Below are positions 31,613 to 44,123 of a stretch of DNA of 64,000 nucleotides, one piece after another; positions within the stretch are counted from its first letter, which is position 1; each line of letters opens with the position of its first letter. The stretch comes from Hydrangea macrophylla. Lineage: Eukaryota; Streptophyta; Magnoliopsida; Cornales; Hydrangeaceae. The notes beneath the pieces are model-generated. The model was not told where the DNA came from, searched no databases, and saw only the letters and a list, made by a program, of their open reading frames with translations. The DNA is taken from contig CM066993.1 of NCBI GenBank assembly GCA_033977485.1, positions 31,114,001 to 31,178,000 of the forward strand. The letters run 5' to 3'. Made by a program: the position numbers and the translations under genes.

Positions 31613-33950
31613 GTGATATTTTTCCATTTGTAAAAAAAAAAATGAATGACGCACAAGTCAGTGCTCTTATGAATTTTGAAGTTTATACCATAATTTTCCT
31701 TATTATTATTATTGTAATGATACATTGTCTTAAAATTTTCTAAAAAAAAAATTAAAAGTAAGAGAGAAAAATGTAGTTTTTTACCCTAGTTTTCTGTTAA
31801 AAAAAAGTAGTTCTTAGAATTTGAAAATATATATATGAGTTTTTTTTCCTGAAAAAAAATATATATTTCTCAATATAAATATAGTTTTAAATAAAATTCC
31901 CACCCAACCCTTCCATGTTCTCTTTAATTAGATCTTAGTTAATAGTTAGAAGGAGTGAAGGGTTGAATCTAACCTTTCTTGTTGGCTGAGAATATAAAAA
32001 ATGGATCTGACAGTCGATGACCAGACGTTAATGGGTCGCTCACTTGTTTCTGAGCAGAAGAAACCATTTGCTGGCACTAGCCTTTATGCCATCAAAAGGA
32101 AAGCTAAAAGACTATGATGGTATTTGAATTGTTATAAAAAAACCTGGTTTAATTACTCATAATGACATTTCTTTTAAAGTTTACTACTGTTACAAAAGAC
32201 AATGCAAACCAAAACAAAAGAAAATTTTGGTTGAGAAAGAGGTCTGGATCCTTTGATACCCAAATAAACTTTGGTTTCCCATCCCTAATTTTATTTTATT
32301 TTTAAAAATTTATTTTCAGTACATTTAATAATTTTCAGTCAGGTCAGACTTTAAAATGATCAGACGTGTACATCTAGTTTTCATTAGCTGGTTCGATAGG
32401 AGTAATTTGCATAATCCCAACATCACCAGATATGTCTAGTGTGGTAAATAACCCTAGAGATAGCAAAAAACTAAGTAAAGCTAGAGTTATCTCCTAGCCT
32501 AGTACTGATGTTTTAGCTTGCTAGTGGTTCTAGACCCATCTCTTTTACTAGAGGTGGATGTGCGATCATGACAACTTGGATGTTCCGGATTGCGTAGCCT
32601 CTTTTGTATACGTGTAGAGGATACTAGTCGCACTATATATGTATCCAACGTAGTGGATGCACTTAGGATTTTTCAAAAGTTTTTCTTTTACTTCTATATA
32701 AGATAAAATTTGACACAATAATGTTATTTTGGGTATGTTAATAGCATATAACACATTGTCACATGTTTTACTACTTTCAAATACTAAAAACACTTTAAAA
32801 CTTTAAACAATTTGAAATGGTGTGAAAATATTTACTGAATTCAAATGGATGAGTAAGCATAAACTATGCAGTTTAAAGACGACTAGTGGAAACTAATAAC
32901 CCATGTGTGCTTTTGTGCCAATCTTCCTTAATGAGGGTTATTGTTCTTTTCAATCTCATTCTTTTTGTCATATCACTCATTGTAAGTCTCATTATTCTTT
33001 TTGACTGATCATTAGAAGAGAACGTCAGGATTTACCATTAGAACTTCTAAATTGCTTGAATGAATAAAGTTAATCTATTTTGAAAATGATTTAGGCCATC
33101 TTTTCTTTCAAACGCACCCTCTCCACCTTATATTGCCTTATACTCAGTTCTCTCAAAATCATGCCTTGCTCCACCTGGGAGTACAAACCTTACTTCTATA
33201 TTCAGGTATGTTATTTGACTGTAAGGATACTATAAGAAAAAAGAAGTGGTAATGAAAGAAAGGAGTAGTAAAAAAAAAAGAAGAAAAAAAGGAGACAACA
33301 AGAGACAGTACAAATGATATAAAAAAAAGAAGAAGAAGAAGAAAAAGAGATTGGAATGAATTGCGCAAACACTCCAATCAAATGCTTAGAACAAATATAC
33401 CTCAAATCTCCTAACTATCTTAATTTCTACCCAATACCAGTCAAAGTCCTAATGATTTGAAAGAAGTTGATTTTTAAATTTAAGTGATAAAGATGTTCTC
33501 CACGGTAGATTGTTCTTCTAGTGCTAAGTATCCTTTCATAAAACTTACTATACTCCAAATGCCTATATATATTGAGTAATCAAAATGGAAGCAACTTCCC
33601 TGTCTTTACATTCCTACCATGTTAAATGTTCTCTACACCGGTTTCTGAGAGTTTATCATTAAAAGAGTGAAATCCCAGTGAGATTTGAGTTAAAACTACA
33701 AGTTCTATGACTTCTGTTGGTTAGGTAAACTTTGAAGTTAAGATCAGCTGTTTGACTTTTCAAGCACACATTGTTAGTTTAAAGAGTATATAAAAAATAT
33801 TGCTATTGACAAACTGTGAGTGTGTTACATTACTATTACATACTTGGAAATTTTATTTTATTCTCAAATTTGATCTTATCTGTTGTAAAAGGAGAAAATC
33901 TACCTTTATTTTTACATTTTTAAAATTGAATTTTTTGGGTATATTCACTA
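31613..33950 (+). other. AT-rich filler in the Athila-type 3' region, copy A
   Basis: No gene is supported. A 38-codon frame at 32001-32117 (start MDLTVDDQTLMGRS) is frameshifted in copy B, so it is not conserved as protein. A-rich and purine-rich tracts are at 31630-31870 and 33225-33350. The segment could be the rest of a captured host fragment or element UTR. Confidence 0.5.
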
Positions 33951-34016
33951 CAAACCCTCACGAGACAACACTCGTCCACTAGGGATAACCTAGGGGTTTA
34001 ACGGCTTGTTGCATAT

Positions 34017-34448
34017 TGTGACAACCAAGAGCCAATACTCCTGAGGCAAGATGACCAAGATGGATGAGGTGAGGTCGGGTGTGGGGGCTTGTCCCACATC
34101 TCCTGGGGGTGAAGTTCTTGTACTAGTCTATAAGAATTAATCACCCCTCTATATGCAACAAGGCCTCCTTGCCCGAGTTGTGAAGGAACAAAACCTTGAG
34201 GGCAGGCGCCAGTGTTCGAAACCTGGTAGGCACCCAAAGAGAACAATATTCGAGAGGGGTAGGCTGCGCAAGTTCTGATAACTTAACAAGGCCTTTTAAA
34301 TCCAAGAGAGAGCTAAACATGAAAGAACTCCACAGTTAAGCGTGCTATTGCCAGAGTAGTACTAGGGATGGGTAACCCCCTGGGAAGTTCTTTGTGTTTA
34401 GGCCCAAATGGACAATATTGTTGCTAGACGGGGAGGTGGGTCGTTACA
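34017..34448 (-). mobile_element. 5S-bearing TRIM-like element (432 bp), copy A
   Basis: Starts TGTGACAACC and ends GGGTCGTTACA with perfect flanking repeats CATAT (34012-34016, 34449-34453). The plus strand holds about two thirds of a 5S rRNA gene. Copy B keeps a minus-strand tRNA-iMet PBS (GGTATCAGAGC) in the middle, decayed here. These are Cassandra hallmarks. Only one 5S-containing end exists, so it is not a normal two-LTR TRIM. Confidence 0.7.
34324..34400 (+). other. 5S rRNA-derived segment, copy A
   Basis: AGAACTCCACAGTTAAGCGT, AGAGTAGTACTAGGGATGGG and CCTGGGAAGTTCTTTGTGTT follow plant 5S rRNA from about position 40 to near its 3' end. The internal control region (A box and C box) is recognisable. 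The first third is absent, so it is not a functional 5S gene. Confidence 0.8.
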
Positions 34449-34553
34449 CATATTCTAAATGCAACGCGATTCCTGCGAAGTGAGTTAGGTTTTATTTTCA
34501 TTAATTTATTCTTACTTTTAATAAGACTTTTAGAACAATTTCTCTTTCACTTC

Positions 34554-34589
34554 ATTGCTATGGACTAGCAATAAGCTAGTTGAGGGGTG
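34554..34589 (+). other. Pre-PPT hairpin and polypurine tract, copy A
   Basis: ATTGCT (34554-34559) pairs with AGCAAT (34567-34572) around ATGGACT. GTTGAGGGGTG then leads to the LTR start at 34590. Confidence 0.65.
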
Positions 34590-34707
34590 TGATAAACAAT
34601 GAATATTGCATATTTATGTGCCAATATAATAAATATAGTGCTCATTTAATCCCCAAATCCCTAGTTTTATATGCATTTTGGAATTAATAAAGATGATGTC
34701 ACTCAAA
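34590..34707 (+). mobile_element. Start of the Athila-type 3' LTR, copy A
   Basis: Begins TGATAAACAATG after the polypurine tract. Only 118 bp are present before a Tat-type LTR begins (TGTGGGCCC at 34708). No sequence matching the end of this LTR (25467-26158) occurs to the right. Confidence 0.7.
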
Positions 34708-36111
34708 TGTGGGCCCACTTGGGCCCACTTTTTAAAACTTTTTCAAATTTCAAATTCAAATACAAGTCGCCACTTAATTTTTTAAGAGGAAAATTAAGAA
34801 ACCAATTTAAAAGCAAACTGATCTTTTGCAAAACCAAAGATAAACTGGGTTCGGGGACTATGGAATGAGAAGGGAAGGAGCCCGGCGGACTAAAACATCC
34901 CCTCTCATCCTATCTCGTGATAGGCCTCTACTCAACATCCTTTTTAATCGAATTATTAATCTAAGCATGCCCATGACTATTACATATATACATATACATG
35001 TCTAAAAATGTGTAAGATTGCTAACGATAAAATAGCATCCAAAACCAAATAATTCAATTAGCAAGCAATATGATATGCAATAGGGAACTAGAGAACTTAC
35101 CCGGGATCTCGCCGCGAATATTAAACGTGTGATGCATGCAAGAAAATAAAACCTGAGAAAAGTTTTCTAATCACATATACACATAAGGCGAGACCTAATC
35201 TAAGGTGTTGCGCATGGAGTCGAAAAATCAATAAAATCAATAAGTAAGATAAACTAGAGAATTGTTTGAGAAATTGTACCTTAAAGGTGCTACAAAATAA
35301 TGATTAGTCCACATGCTTCAAACAAGATATCAAATAATCAATCCTAAACTTCTAGCTTAAATCCATACAAGCAGAGGAGGAATTGACATAACTTTGAATT
35401 CCTTTTAACTAGTTGGAACCATAACATCTCTATAGATATACAAGTCTCAACTGGGAGCCAATGGAATATCCATATAGAGATGCCATAGCCCCAACATGAT
35501 CATAAGGAACTCCTAGTCATGTTCAATTTGGTTCAATTAAGTGCAACTTAGACCAAAAATGAGTTCTACTCATAAGTATCAATATGTATGAATGAATGCA
35601 TGATCATGAGGTATGGGATATTCACTAGTTTGGATCATATAGCCTCTGAATTTAAGCTTAATTGATATTATTTAAGACATGGTTAAGATCTTAGGACATT
35701 AGGAGTCCATTAAATTAGAGTTGTTCAAGATTTATCAAAACTATGACAGAATTGTAAGAATTACATAGAGCAGACCAGACTTTCAAAAATAGAAATAAAA
35801 TAATACTTCCAACCATTGGATCTTAATGATTTTTTATTATGTTATGCCTCTATGAGTCTAGTTTCTAACCCAAAAAGAAAATCGAAGATCCAACGGTTAA
35901 ATCTCTAGGAATAGGGTTATAACCAGACATCACTCGGAAATTTTCAACTCTCTGTCCAGAGTTTTTGTATGATGTTATAAAAATAGTAAAAAACATTAGA
36001 ATCACTTTGATCTTTTTAGGGTATCTTCCTAATGCATTAACCTTCATAGAAAAATTTATTTAAATTCAAAAGAAGTTGATTAAGGCTTTGATTTACTTAT
36101 TTTAAAACGAA
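34708..36111 (-). mobile_element. Tat-type LTR, copy A, truncated
   Basis: Homologous to 50317-51718 in copy B and more distantly to 9382-10700. It is cut near AAAACGAA (36111), where the sequence switches to a Tekay RT. That switch is the tandem-duplication junction. Confidence 0.8.
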
Positions 36112-38740
36112 TGTGATATTCCTAAGACAGCTTTCCGTTCACGTTATGGACACTTTGAGTTTCTTGTTATGCCATTCGGTTTGACGAATGCACCCACCGC
36201 TTTCATGGATTTGATGAACTGCATCTTTAGCTCATTCTTAGATAAGTTTATGATTGTGTTTATTGATAACATCCTGGTCTACTCACCATCTAGAGAGAAG
36301 CATGAGGAATCTTTGAATTGTATTAGAAGTTTTGCGAGGGCACCGTTTGTATGCAAATTTTTCTAAGTATGAATTTTGGTTACCAAAAGTGAAATTTCTT
36401 GGTCACGTTGTTTCGGGTGATGGGGTGTCCATTGATCCTTCTAAGATCGAAGCCGTCATGGATTAGCAATCGCCAAAGAACCTATTTGAAGTCTGTAGTT
36501 TCTTAGGACTAGCGGTTTATTACCGTCGCTTTGTTAAGAACTTTTCTCGTTTAGCTATGCCCATGACTAAGCTTACTAGGAAGGGAGTGAAGTTTGTATG
36601 GAACGATGCTTGTGAAAATGCTTTCCAACAATTGAAAACCCGTTTGACTTCGGCACCTATACTTGTTATTCCCGAGCGTGGATTGAACTATACCATTTAT
36701 TGTGATGCTTCACTTGAAGGCTTGGGTTGTGTTTTAATGCAAGAAGGTAAAGTTGTAGCTTATGGTTCGAGACAATTGAAAACTTACGAGAAAAATTACC
36801 ATACTCATGATATAGAGCTTGCCGCCGCTGTGTTTGCTTTAAAAAGTTGGAGACACTACTTGTATGGTGAGAAATTTGAGGTATTTTCCTATCACAAGAG
36901 CCTTAAGTATATTTTCACTCAATGAGACCTTAACTTGAGACAACGTCGTTGGATGGAGTATTTGGGAGATTATGACTTTGACTTGCAATATCATCCAGGT
37001 AAGGCTAATGTCGTGGTCGATGCCCTTAGTTGTAAACTACGTAGCACCTTTATGTATCTACATATCCAAGAGTGGAAGATGTTTAAAAACCTTAATGACT
37101 TTGAGGTTTATTGCACAGAAAATTCTGACCGAGCTTCCTTATTTTGACTGCCAAACCGTCACTATTGAATCAAATTTTGGAGGTACAAAAATCTGATGAT
37201 GAGACCATGTCCTTAAAATCTCATATGCTTAATGGAGATTGGGAAAAGGGTTGGAATTTCGATGATGATAGAGGTTTGAGGTTTCAAAATTGAGTCTTTG
37301 TTCCCGTAGCTTGTCAAGAGGATGTTTTGAAAGAGTTTCATTATTCCCGTTTTGCCATTCATCCAGGGGATACGAAAATGTACCATGACTTACGTTGCCA
37401 GTATTAGTAGAAAGGCTTAAAACGAGCAGTTGTTGAGTTTGTTACTAGTTGTCCAATTTGTCAACAAGTAAAGGCTGAGCATCAGAGACCCACAGGTTTG
37501 TTACAACCTCTCCCTATTCCCGAGTGGAAGTGGGAGCACATTACTATGGATTTTTTACGGCACTTCCTAGGACCTTGGATAAGCATAATGCTCTTTGGGT
37601 TATTATGGACCGTTTGACTAAGTCGGCACATTTCTTGCTAATTAAGGTAACCGACACCGCAGACACTCATAGCATGATCTACATCCGAGAGATTATGAGA
37701 TTTCATGGTATCCCAGTTTCAATTGTATCGGATCATGATTCGAAGTTTGTATCTCACTTTTGGTAGAGTTTGCAGAAAGCTTTGGGTACTCATCTTCTTC
37801 TTAGCACATCATTTCATCCTCAGATAGATGGGAAGTCCGAGCGTACTATTCAAATCTTAGAGGACATGTTGAGAGTTAGTATTATGGAACTTGGTGGTAA
37901 TTGGAAAGATCATTGCCTTTGGCGGAGTTGGCTTACAATAACAACTATCAGGCGAGTATTCAGATGGCACCATTCGAGGTATTGTATGGCCATCCATGTA
38001 GGTCACCATTATGTTGGGGTGAGGTAGGTGAATCTATCATTCTTGGCCCTGATATGGTTCGAGAGACTTCCGAAAAGATCAAGTTGATTATAGAGAAATT
38101 GATTACAACTCAAAGTCGCCAGAAATCTTATGTCGACCGTCACCATTGGCCGTTGGAATTTGAAGTTGGTGATCACGTGTTTCTAAAGGTTTCGTTGCGT
38201 CGTGGGTTACAATGTTTTGGACAAAGTGGGAATTTAGCACCACGATTTGTGGGACCATTTGAGATTCTTCAAAGGGTTGGTGAAGTCGTGTATCGTTTAG
38301 ATCTTCCGTCTCAACTTTCGAGTGTTCACAATGTATTTCATGTTTCAATGCTTCGTAGGTGTAACTCCGATCCACTCCGTTAGCATTATCCCGATCCATC
38401 GCATATCATAGATTGGACCGAGTTGCCTCTTGGGGAAGACGCGTCATATGAAGAGCAACCTTCCGTATCGTTGAGAAGAAAGACCGTGTATTACGAGGTA
38501 GGTTTATTCCGTTGGTAAGAATTCAGTGGAATCATCATAACATTACCGAGTCGACGTGGGAAAACGAGAATGAAGCTAGGAAGAGTTACCCCCATCTTTT
38601 CTCCGAGTAGAGTAAGTTTCTTTTTTTTGATTATGTTAGTTAGTCAAGGTTTGAGCAAGTCGTAGCTCCCTTTTTCCGCTTTATTGTTCCGAATTCCGGG
38701 ACGGAATTCTTTTAAGGGGGGGGGGGGGGGGGGGGTAGAT
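36112..38740 (+). pseudogene. Tekay/Del-type chromovirus polyprotein, 3' half, decayed
   Basis: Domains in order: RT from [20 protein letters not shown] with palm motif FIDNILVYS (second Asp changed to Asn), about 36120-36470; RNase H with [18 protein letters not shown] and [14 protein letters not shown], 36557-37060; integrase zinc part ending SCPICQQVKAEHQRPTGLLQ, about 37330-37500; core with ALWVIMDRLTKSAHFL, SDHDSKF and SERTIQ, 37580-37890; C-terminal part HNVFHVSMLRR near 38340; and a chromodomain, about 38450-38610 (IQWNHHNITESTWE). Chromodomains steer integration to heterochromatin. Stops and frameshifts occur throughout, e.g. 36364, 37766 and near 37550, and the RT aspartate is lost. 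A 20-G run and TTTAAGGGG before 38741 mark the polypurine tract. Confidence 0.85.
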
Positions 38741-40757
38741 TGTCATAACTCGAAATTTTAATTAAGGGTAAAATTGTATTTAAATGCTTATGTGTGAGCC
38801 GTTGATTATTTTGGTGTAGTATTTAAATTTACCTTAACTTGTGTCAGTGTATTTATTTATTTTCTTTCTTATTTGGTTTTATTTTATTTTATTATATATA
38901 TATTTTTATGAATCTAGTGTTAATTTGGGTACATGTTTTAAAATGGGTGTATAACATTAGACACCCCCCCCCCTACACACACACACACACACACACACAA
39001 ACATGCTATGTATCATTTTAAAGCTTTTAGGATACAAAACAAAAACCAAAATAATGAGTGGGCCCCACCCCCTTAAGTGGCAGGCCAACACTTCTCTCTC
39101 TCTCCTCATTTTCATTTTCTTTCTTTTTTTTCTCTCTCTCTCTCTTCTTCTCCTTCTTCTCTCTATGTTCATTTGGGTATACATCAAACCTCCATGGATC
39201 TTCTTCTAAAAGCTTCCAATAGACCCCCAATAGACAGGGGTTGTGATGTGAGATAGGGAGAACGATCTTTAGAAACATTCAAACTCCAACTATATTCGAT
39301 TGGCTCTCCGAAGTTGGTATGCTACACTCTATGCGTGGGTGGCTCATGGTCCGATAATGAGAGAGGTGTGCACATATCACGCATAGCCTTGAGGCTCTAA
39401 TCATTTCATTATAGTCGCGGTGGCAATACATTGCACCTCATTTTATATTAGTCATGGATAGCATATAGACTTGTTACAATGTTGTCTACGAGCCGTCGTT
39501 CTTATAAAAATGGCAAAACATTTTTCAGGTGAGCTTGATAAGGGAAAAGGGCACATGTGACCCAATGCATAGACTTGATACTTTTGTCCTATATTGGAAG
39601 ACTTGCTCGTGGTTATGAATATGGATAGCTCTCTTGTAAATCTTAGCTAGTTAGGGAAGTTTGTAATAGCCTAATGCGCTAACAAGGAAATTATTGTATT
39701 ACTTTTATTACAAAACTTCTTGAGCTTAGACTTCCGTATTTTTGTCATGGGAAGCCTTATTGTAATTTGGTGGACAAGTGTTAGTCCAAAATTTTCATGT
39801 TTGTTGGATTTGTCGTCTTATGTAATTATGTTTTCGAGATCGTCGTTTCTCTTTTCAATTTTTATGCATGTGTGTAGATTTGAATCCTTGCCGGATTCAG
39901 TTATAATTGATTTCATCCTTGCCGGACTTATTACTTTAAAATTAAAGCTTTGCCGGCTCTCATGTAGTATTGTGGGCCTTTATCGGATTCTTTATAGTCC
40001 TTTGTCCTTGTGCCTCTCTATGCCATGTTTAGTTCATGATGAAATCCTTGCCGTATTTGTTCTTTTGCTTTCAAAGGAAATGTTTTAAAATCTCTCTTAC
40101 TCTTTATCTCTCCCAATCTCTCCCTCCCCAGTTCTTCCTCTCTTTATCTCTTTCACTTATCGTTTTTAACAATTTTCGAGTGCACGAAGTTCCGTTTGCT
40201 TTAGACTCGTGTTGTATGTTGTTTAGGACTTGTTTAGTCATGTATTGTTGTTTAAACTTGAGGATTTAGCATAGTTGGGAACATTTCAAAATGCTGTCAA
40301 GTTGCTGTAAAAAAAACTGCTATTGTTATTTCAGTTTTCTGCCCAAACGGAGAGGAATTTGAAAAAATACTATTTGACGAAAGTTAAGCAGAATCGAATT
40401 TTACTTGGTGCCAAGCGGACAGAATGTGAAAATTTCAAAGAGATATTAACTTACGGATGTTTTAAAATTTAGCAACTATTCAAAAATGACCTTTTATCAA
40501 ATTTATTGTATTTTTCTTTCTCTCCTTGAACTAGTGCTTGTTCGGTTAGTTTTTTAATTTGATTTTCAAATGTTTTTATCTTTGTTGGACTCATTAACAT
40601 GTAAGTCTATTTTGGCTTATGTATTAGTAGTCATCCTTTTAGGAATCCCCGTGGGTTTCCAAAGTCGCTTCCGCATTTGTGATTTGGTTTTAATTCTCTT
40701 CTCTCAATTTTCTCTATTTTTTCTCTTTCCTCGTGCTTCGGTTTTCGGGGCGTGACA
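38741..40757 (+). mobile_element. 3' LTR of the Tekay element, copy B
   Basis: 2017 bp, TGTCATAACTCG to GGGGCGTGACA, directly after the polypurine tract. About 1 kb present in copy A is deleted near 39230. A (CA)n tract at 38977-39000 and CT-rich tracts at 39090-39165 and 40090-40150 occur. No coding sequence. Confidence 0.85.
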
Positions 40758-41452
40758 TGGGGACTGGGCGCTGAATAACTCACGTCCGCGACGAGTCACG
40801 GTTTGAACCTGGCTACTGCCCATTGCCTCTTTGTTTTTTTTTTTTTTTAAAACCAAACGACATTGTTTCATATCAAACCTGACACACTTGATATGACTTC
40901 AACTAGTATAAGTTTATTTTCAAATAAGTAACCACTCTGTTTAAAAATGCCAAACCCTTTCAAAAGCATAGAAGTTGTGTGGTCTAATGTTGACGTGCAT
41001 ATTCCCAATCCCTTTAAGTCATTTTTTCCAAATTAATTAATATTTCCTGCATTTAGACAACTTAAAATAAATATTTGCATTATTTCGATCTTTCACTATA
41101 ATAAAATCCAAAAAGTTCAGTTCATGTAAATTTAGCTTTTATTTCTTTTTCTTCCTTTTCTTACTAGCATCTTAGTAGTTTATTTTGTACTATTAAAATC
41201 TTTATCGTAAACTGTTAAAATAATAGTTTTTAATTAAGTTTTGTTGCAAAAATTTAAAAACTAGTAGTTTAGGTTGCCCCAAAAATCCATCATCTTTTAT
41301 TTTCTTTTTAGGAACAAAATAGTTACTGCCTATCTTTAAAATCTTTATTTCCATTCCCTGTGGGTTCTACCTGGTCTTACCAGAACTTTACTACTTGTTC
41401 GATCACCTACACTTGGGTGTTAATAAGAAAACGCGTTAGTAGGACGTCGTCA
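40758..41452 (+). mobile_element. Athila-type 5' LTR remnant, copy B
   Basis: Same as 25467-26158, with the same breakpoint to the Tekay LTR. The shared junction shows that copies A and B descend from one nested locus rather than from two insertions. Confidence 0.8.
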
Positions 41453-41458
41453 ATTTTT

Positions 41459-41476
41459 TGGCGCCATTGCCGGGGA
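41459..41476 (+). other. Primer-binding site, tRNA-Asp, copy B
   Basis: TGGCGCCATTGCCGGGGA, with the same single mismatch to tRNA-Asp as copy A. An AT-rich leader with a (TAA)n tract follows to about 41820. Confidence 0.85.
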
Positions 41477-41829
41477 ACGGTTAAAATAAAAACTAAAATA
41501 AAATAATGTTAGGTCTAAAACTATTTCTCCCACTATATATATACCTATTTTACCTTATAAATATTTTAGCGTTTTAAAAAAAATAATAATGATAACATAA
41601 AAAAATAAAAAAACTTAAAAAACTATAGATAATTTTTCTTTGATAAATATATATAAATATAAATTCATAAGTATGTACGTATCTATCTTCTAAAAAAAGA
41701 CATTTATATACATATATAAACATATCTTCTTAAAAAAATATATTAAAAAAAATAAAAAATAAAATGCTATAAATAATAATAATAATAATAATAATATTTT
41801 TTAAAACACATAGTTTCCTTTTACTTCAT

Positions 41830-42050
41830 ATGTCCTTAGATATTACTGAGCATTTATATCAAGTACCACATAATTATAATATTTCTACTGATTCATCTAG
41901 TATACAATTTCCGAGAATAATGGCTGAAATTGAAGGTTTAGAAGGAATAGATGATGATGCTCATAGTGAACATGGGAAAAATATGCCACAACTTTAGCAT
42001 GAACAATGGTCTTTATGTGATTATTTACCCCAGAATTAAACATCACTCCT
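41830..42050 (+). pseudogene. Athila-type gag, N-terminal piece, copy B
   Basis: Matches 26536-26756, with TAG replacing a Glu codon after MPQL (about 41996) and other substitutions. Interrupted at 42051 by the same solo LTR, with target-site copy CTCCT at 42046-42050. Confidence 0.65.
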
Positions 42051-44123
42051 TATAACACCCGTATTTGTGTTATTGCGTTTCATTACATTCTCATGCATGA
42101 TAATGTGACGTGTTGTGCATTTTGGCACATGTGTGGGTGAGTTTTAACTCACGAGTCGATTTGGGTGTCTGTGTTAGAGAACCCTTTGAGACGGTGTTGA
42201 ATGAGTGTTTTGATGTTGTGAAGTCTCTCCGAGTATGTGACATTCATTGTGGAATACCTTAAATGTTTACCTGTCTATTTCACTATTTGTATTATAATCT
42301 GGTTTAGATTATATTTCTGTTGTCAATTTTAGCATCCTGGTGAGCACGAATTAATACGCTGCATAATTTGTAGGCTAATTAGCAATTTCGTAAAATCACG
42401 TAAAAGTTTTTGTTTTAGCAACCAAACGGAACTTAGGCAGAAGCTTTTATAATTTTTAGTTTTCACTCGTGAAGTGATGAAATAGGTGTGTGAGAAGTTT
42501 CGGAGAATGATTAGGAGTTTTGAAAACTCGTGGGGAGGTGAACACAATTTTCAAAAGTGTTGCCTATATACAGATAGTGTTGACTTGGATATTTTATAAA
42601 CTTTCTAACCTAAAATCAAGAAAGAGGCCAAAGGGAGATTTTGGTTGCTTAGAGCTTCACGACGACAAGCGACGGACTTCTGCTCATTTATTTTCTTCTA
42701 AATTTCATATTCAAACTCCTAGAGGTAAGAGCTTCATTTTGATACCTACTAGGGCTTGTTTGGTTAAGTTTTCTGAAAACTCTTTTTCTAGGATTTTCCT
42801 AAAAAGTTGAAAATTGGATTTTTTATCGATAGGAATTGTACTAGAGGGACTTCTGCACGATCTTTGTGCTTGAGTTTTCTATAGATTGAATTTTAGAAGC
42901 GTCAATCGGAGGTGAGTGATTCAACTATGTGTTTTGGAATGATTTCTTGACATGTATTCATATTTTGTATGAAAAGCATGTGTTAGTTCACATCTATATA
43001 TTGTGTAGTTCATATTGGGCATCTATATTGATAAATAGGCCCAATTATACGGTGAAATGTTTTGATTATGTCGAGAGCACGGTAAAATGTATTTAAGTAT
43101 GTTGAGTTTCTATTTGGGTCAAAGGAGTGCGTGTATTAAGCCATCGTTGTGGAGCCGTTATAGGCATAAGATCGCACATTTGAAGAGAAGAAATGTGGGT
43201 CTTACCTTTTTTGCGTGGACTTAATGGTGAGGAGTCACGGATTAGGAGTATAGAACGTATACGTGGGATCTCCAGAGACTATTATGAAATGTAGAGATGT
43301 GAATGCGAGCACGTTTATCATTTCAGGTGTTAATGCCAGTGAGGAATCGCAAAAGTGAGCACATGGGTTTGGGAGTTCACTTAGGAGGCGACTCATCATG
43401 TACACCTTGTGGTTTTGGTAATAAAAATGTTGTAATGAGGATTTACGATATTTACTCTATGTTTAATTTGGAATCGTAGGACAAATTCGTGACGTTGTAA
43501 TAGTTAGTAATCTCTTGTAACTATGTTTTTGTTTTGTTATAACCCAGTTGAAACACTTTAGTATGGGTTTGTATTGTGTGTTTATCCTCGAATAATTTCA
43601 GAAAGCTTTTAAACTTGAAATTTCTGTAGAATTTTCTGCTGCAGGGAAACCAGTCCACCAGACTAGGTCCAGTCAATTAGTACTCTTTGCCATTTAGTCA
43701 CTGCATCAATTATTGGAAAAATAGTCGACAAGGTCTCCCGACACAGTTGACTGAACAATATTTTGAAAATTAGATCTTTTGCTTAGGCTGAGATTCAATC
43801 GACCAGATAGTACTAGTTGACTGGAAGTTTAATACCCCAGTCGACTGGACATGGGAGTCAGTCGACTGGACAGGCTACTAGGACTTGGAACTCTCTATAT
43901 CTTGCATTTCCAGTCGACCGGTCCCCTGATCAGTCGACTGGACTGCTGTTCTCAAAATGTTTTATTTCCTTTAAGTGTTTCAAATAGAGAATTCTTTTTA
44001 TAACTTGAATTTATGGATTTGTACTCTTTTTTATTCCGTTTCTATTTTACGTTAATGAATTGGAGTAGCCTCGATGGCGTGCCACGGGCTTCGTTTCTGC
44101 TATTGTGGGACTGGGCTGTGACA
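42051..44123 (+). mobile_element. Solo LTR inside Athila-type gag, copy B
   Basis: 2073 bp, TATAACACCC to GCTGTGACA, flanked by CTCCT (42046-42050, 44124-44128). It is the duplicate of 26757-28828, with the CAGTCGACTGG cluster at 43648-43937. Confidence 0.85.

Larger units (their letters stand above)
33960..34465 (+). other. Three-hairpin module, copy A, third hairpin split by a TRIM
   Basis: Hairpin 1 is ACGAG-(ACAACA)-CTCGT, 33960-33975. Hairpin 2 is CTAGG-(GATAA)-CCTAG, 33979-33993. Hairpin 3 is GTTGCAT (34008-34014) with ATGCAAC (34459-34465); its 7-nt loop ATTCTAA is recovered when the 432 bp insertion and one target-site copy are removed. Confidence 0.6.

Noticed and set aside
32001..32117. 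Small protein MDLTVDDQTLMGRS...
   Set aside because: Copy B has an extra base that breaks the frame, so it is not conserved as coding.
34324..34400. 5S rRNA gene
   Set aside because: Only about the 3' two thirds are present, and it lies inside a small element with target-site repeats; treated as a TRIM component.
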